Shown here one piece after another: positions 15,836-16,327 of a stretch of DNA of 16,327 nucleotides (positions within the stretch are counted from its first letter, which is position 1; each line of letters opens with the position of its first letter). Under the pieces are notes generated by a model. The model ran no database searches. It saw only the letters and a program-made list of their open reading frames with translations, and was not told the DNA's origin. Made by a program: the position numbers and the translations under genes. This DNA is from Pseudomonadales bacterium (GTDB lineage Bacteria; Pseudomonadota; Gammaproteobacteria; Pseudomonadales; IMCC2047): the NCBI GenBank assembly GCA_021736745.1, contig JAIPFG010000029.1, positions 1 through 16,327 of the forward strand. The letters run 5' to 3'.

Positions 15836-16327
15836 CTAGAGCGCCTGAATATCAAAGCTATCTTCCATTATTTCATTTTGATAATAGTCGACCAAAGCAT
15901 GCAAAAATAACTGGGCCCGAACAGGCATTCCCTCTCTTAAATATTTCATTACCTGCTGATAAAGATTAAGAGCAAAATTGGGATGATCAAACGTTACTCC
16001 GCCTAGGTTATCAATACTGATATGGAATGGATGTCCAGCCGCCACAGAAAAAATCCACTCCAAAGCTTGTGGCTTAATTTCAGCCTGTTCAAACGCCATT
16101 TGCTGCTGTTCTGAACGTCCGTCCGGCACATACCAATAACCATAATCGACCTGTGTTCGCCGCTGCTCACCTGCGATACACCAATGGCTTATTTCATGTA
16201 ATGCGCTCGAGAAATAACCACGTGCAAAAATTACTTGGCTATAGGGACTGTTTATTGAAGCAGGTAAAAATAGCGGTTCTTCACCACCTTTGACTAATAC
16301 CGTTTTATACGTGTCGTGAAACAGGCT
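15836..16327 (-). CDS. epmC: elongation factor P hydroxylase, partial (5' end outside window)
   Basis: The frame runs from the right edge to a TAG at 15836-15838 and gives 163 residues, about 20 short of the 182-residue E. coli EpmC (YfcM). The family metal-binding motif LHEISHWCIAG is clearly present, preceded by VIFARGYFSSA. DYGYWYVPDGRSEQQQ, VKPQALEW-like IKPQALEWIFSVAAG, YPFN-like HPFHISIDNLGG and ALVDYYQNE follow. EpmC hydroxylates the beta-lysylated lysine of elongation factor P, the last step of the EpmA/EpmB/EpmC modification, in the cytosol. An internal GTG at 16127-16129 could be mistaken for the start, but conserved EpmC sequence continues upstream of it. The gene converges on the FlhG-like gene with only three bases between the two stop codons. 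Confidence 0.95.
   Translation of the reverse strand, partial: SLFHDTYKTVLVKGGEEPLFLPASINSPYSQVIFARGYFSSALHEISHWCIAGEQRRTQVDYGYWYVPDGRSEQQQMAFEQAEIKPQALEWIFSVAAGHPFHISIDNLGGVTFDHPNFALNLYQQVMKYLREGMPVRAQLFLHALVDYYQNEIMEDSFDIQAL

Noticed and set aside
16127..16129. GTG as the start of the right-end minus-strand gene
   Set aside because: The frame continues upstream with the conserved EpmC sequence including HEISHW, so the gene is cut by the window edge instead.

Overview
The window looks like chromosomal DNA of a free-living, probably marine, gammaproteobacterium of moderate G+C content. The evidence is a Pseudomonas-sized FadB/FadA pair, an EpmC-type EF-P hydroxylase, an Slt70-type lytic transglycosylase, a TatD very like the E. 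coli protein, and a FleN/FlhG-like ATPase. A Cellvibrionales/Pseudomonadales-like origin is an inference. I see no rRNA, tRNA, CRISPR array, insertion sequence or phage gene.

Layout. (1) Positions 1-850, minus strand: the 5' part of a ferric-reductase-like membrane protein that runs off the left edge. It is preceded by, and overlaps, a broken LuxR-type helix-turn-helix remnant whose two halves lie in different frames. (2) 851-4210, minus: the fatty-acid beta-oxidation operon fadB-fadA. (3) 4341-4814, minus: a small membrane-anchored protein of unknown function. (4) 4970-9603, plus: a universal stress protein, then slt, an EAL-HDOD signalling protein and tatD. (5) 9654-14048, minus: a two-gene signalling operon made of a soluble HDOD-GAF-histidine kinase followed by a REC-PAS-GGDEF-EAL response regulator. 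A near-consensus sigma-70 promoter lies upstream. (6) 14390-15832, plus, divergent from the kinase: a MinD/FlhG-like ATPase with a C-terminal extension of about 210 residues. (7) 15836-16327, minus: epmC, convergent with the ATPase gene and cut by the right edge.

The housekeeping blocks (fadBA, slt, tatD, epmC) are ordinary. The part worth attention is 7.5-15.8 kb, where two HDOD proteins, two EAL domains, one GGDEF domain, a kinase/receiver pair and an FlhG-like ATPase lie together. The kinase probably phosphorylates the adjacent receiver and so controls cyclic-di-GMP synthesis or breakdown. A link to the FlhG-like ATPase (polarity, motility or surface behaviour) rests only on the shared divergent control region. 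The second point of interest is the decayed LuxR regulator at the left end, visible only when frames are joined.
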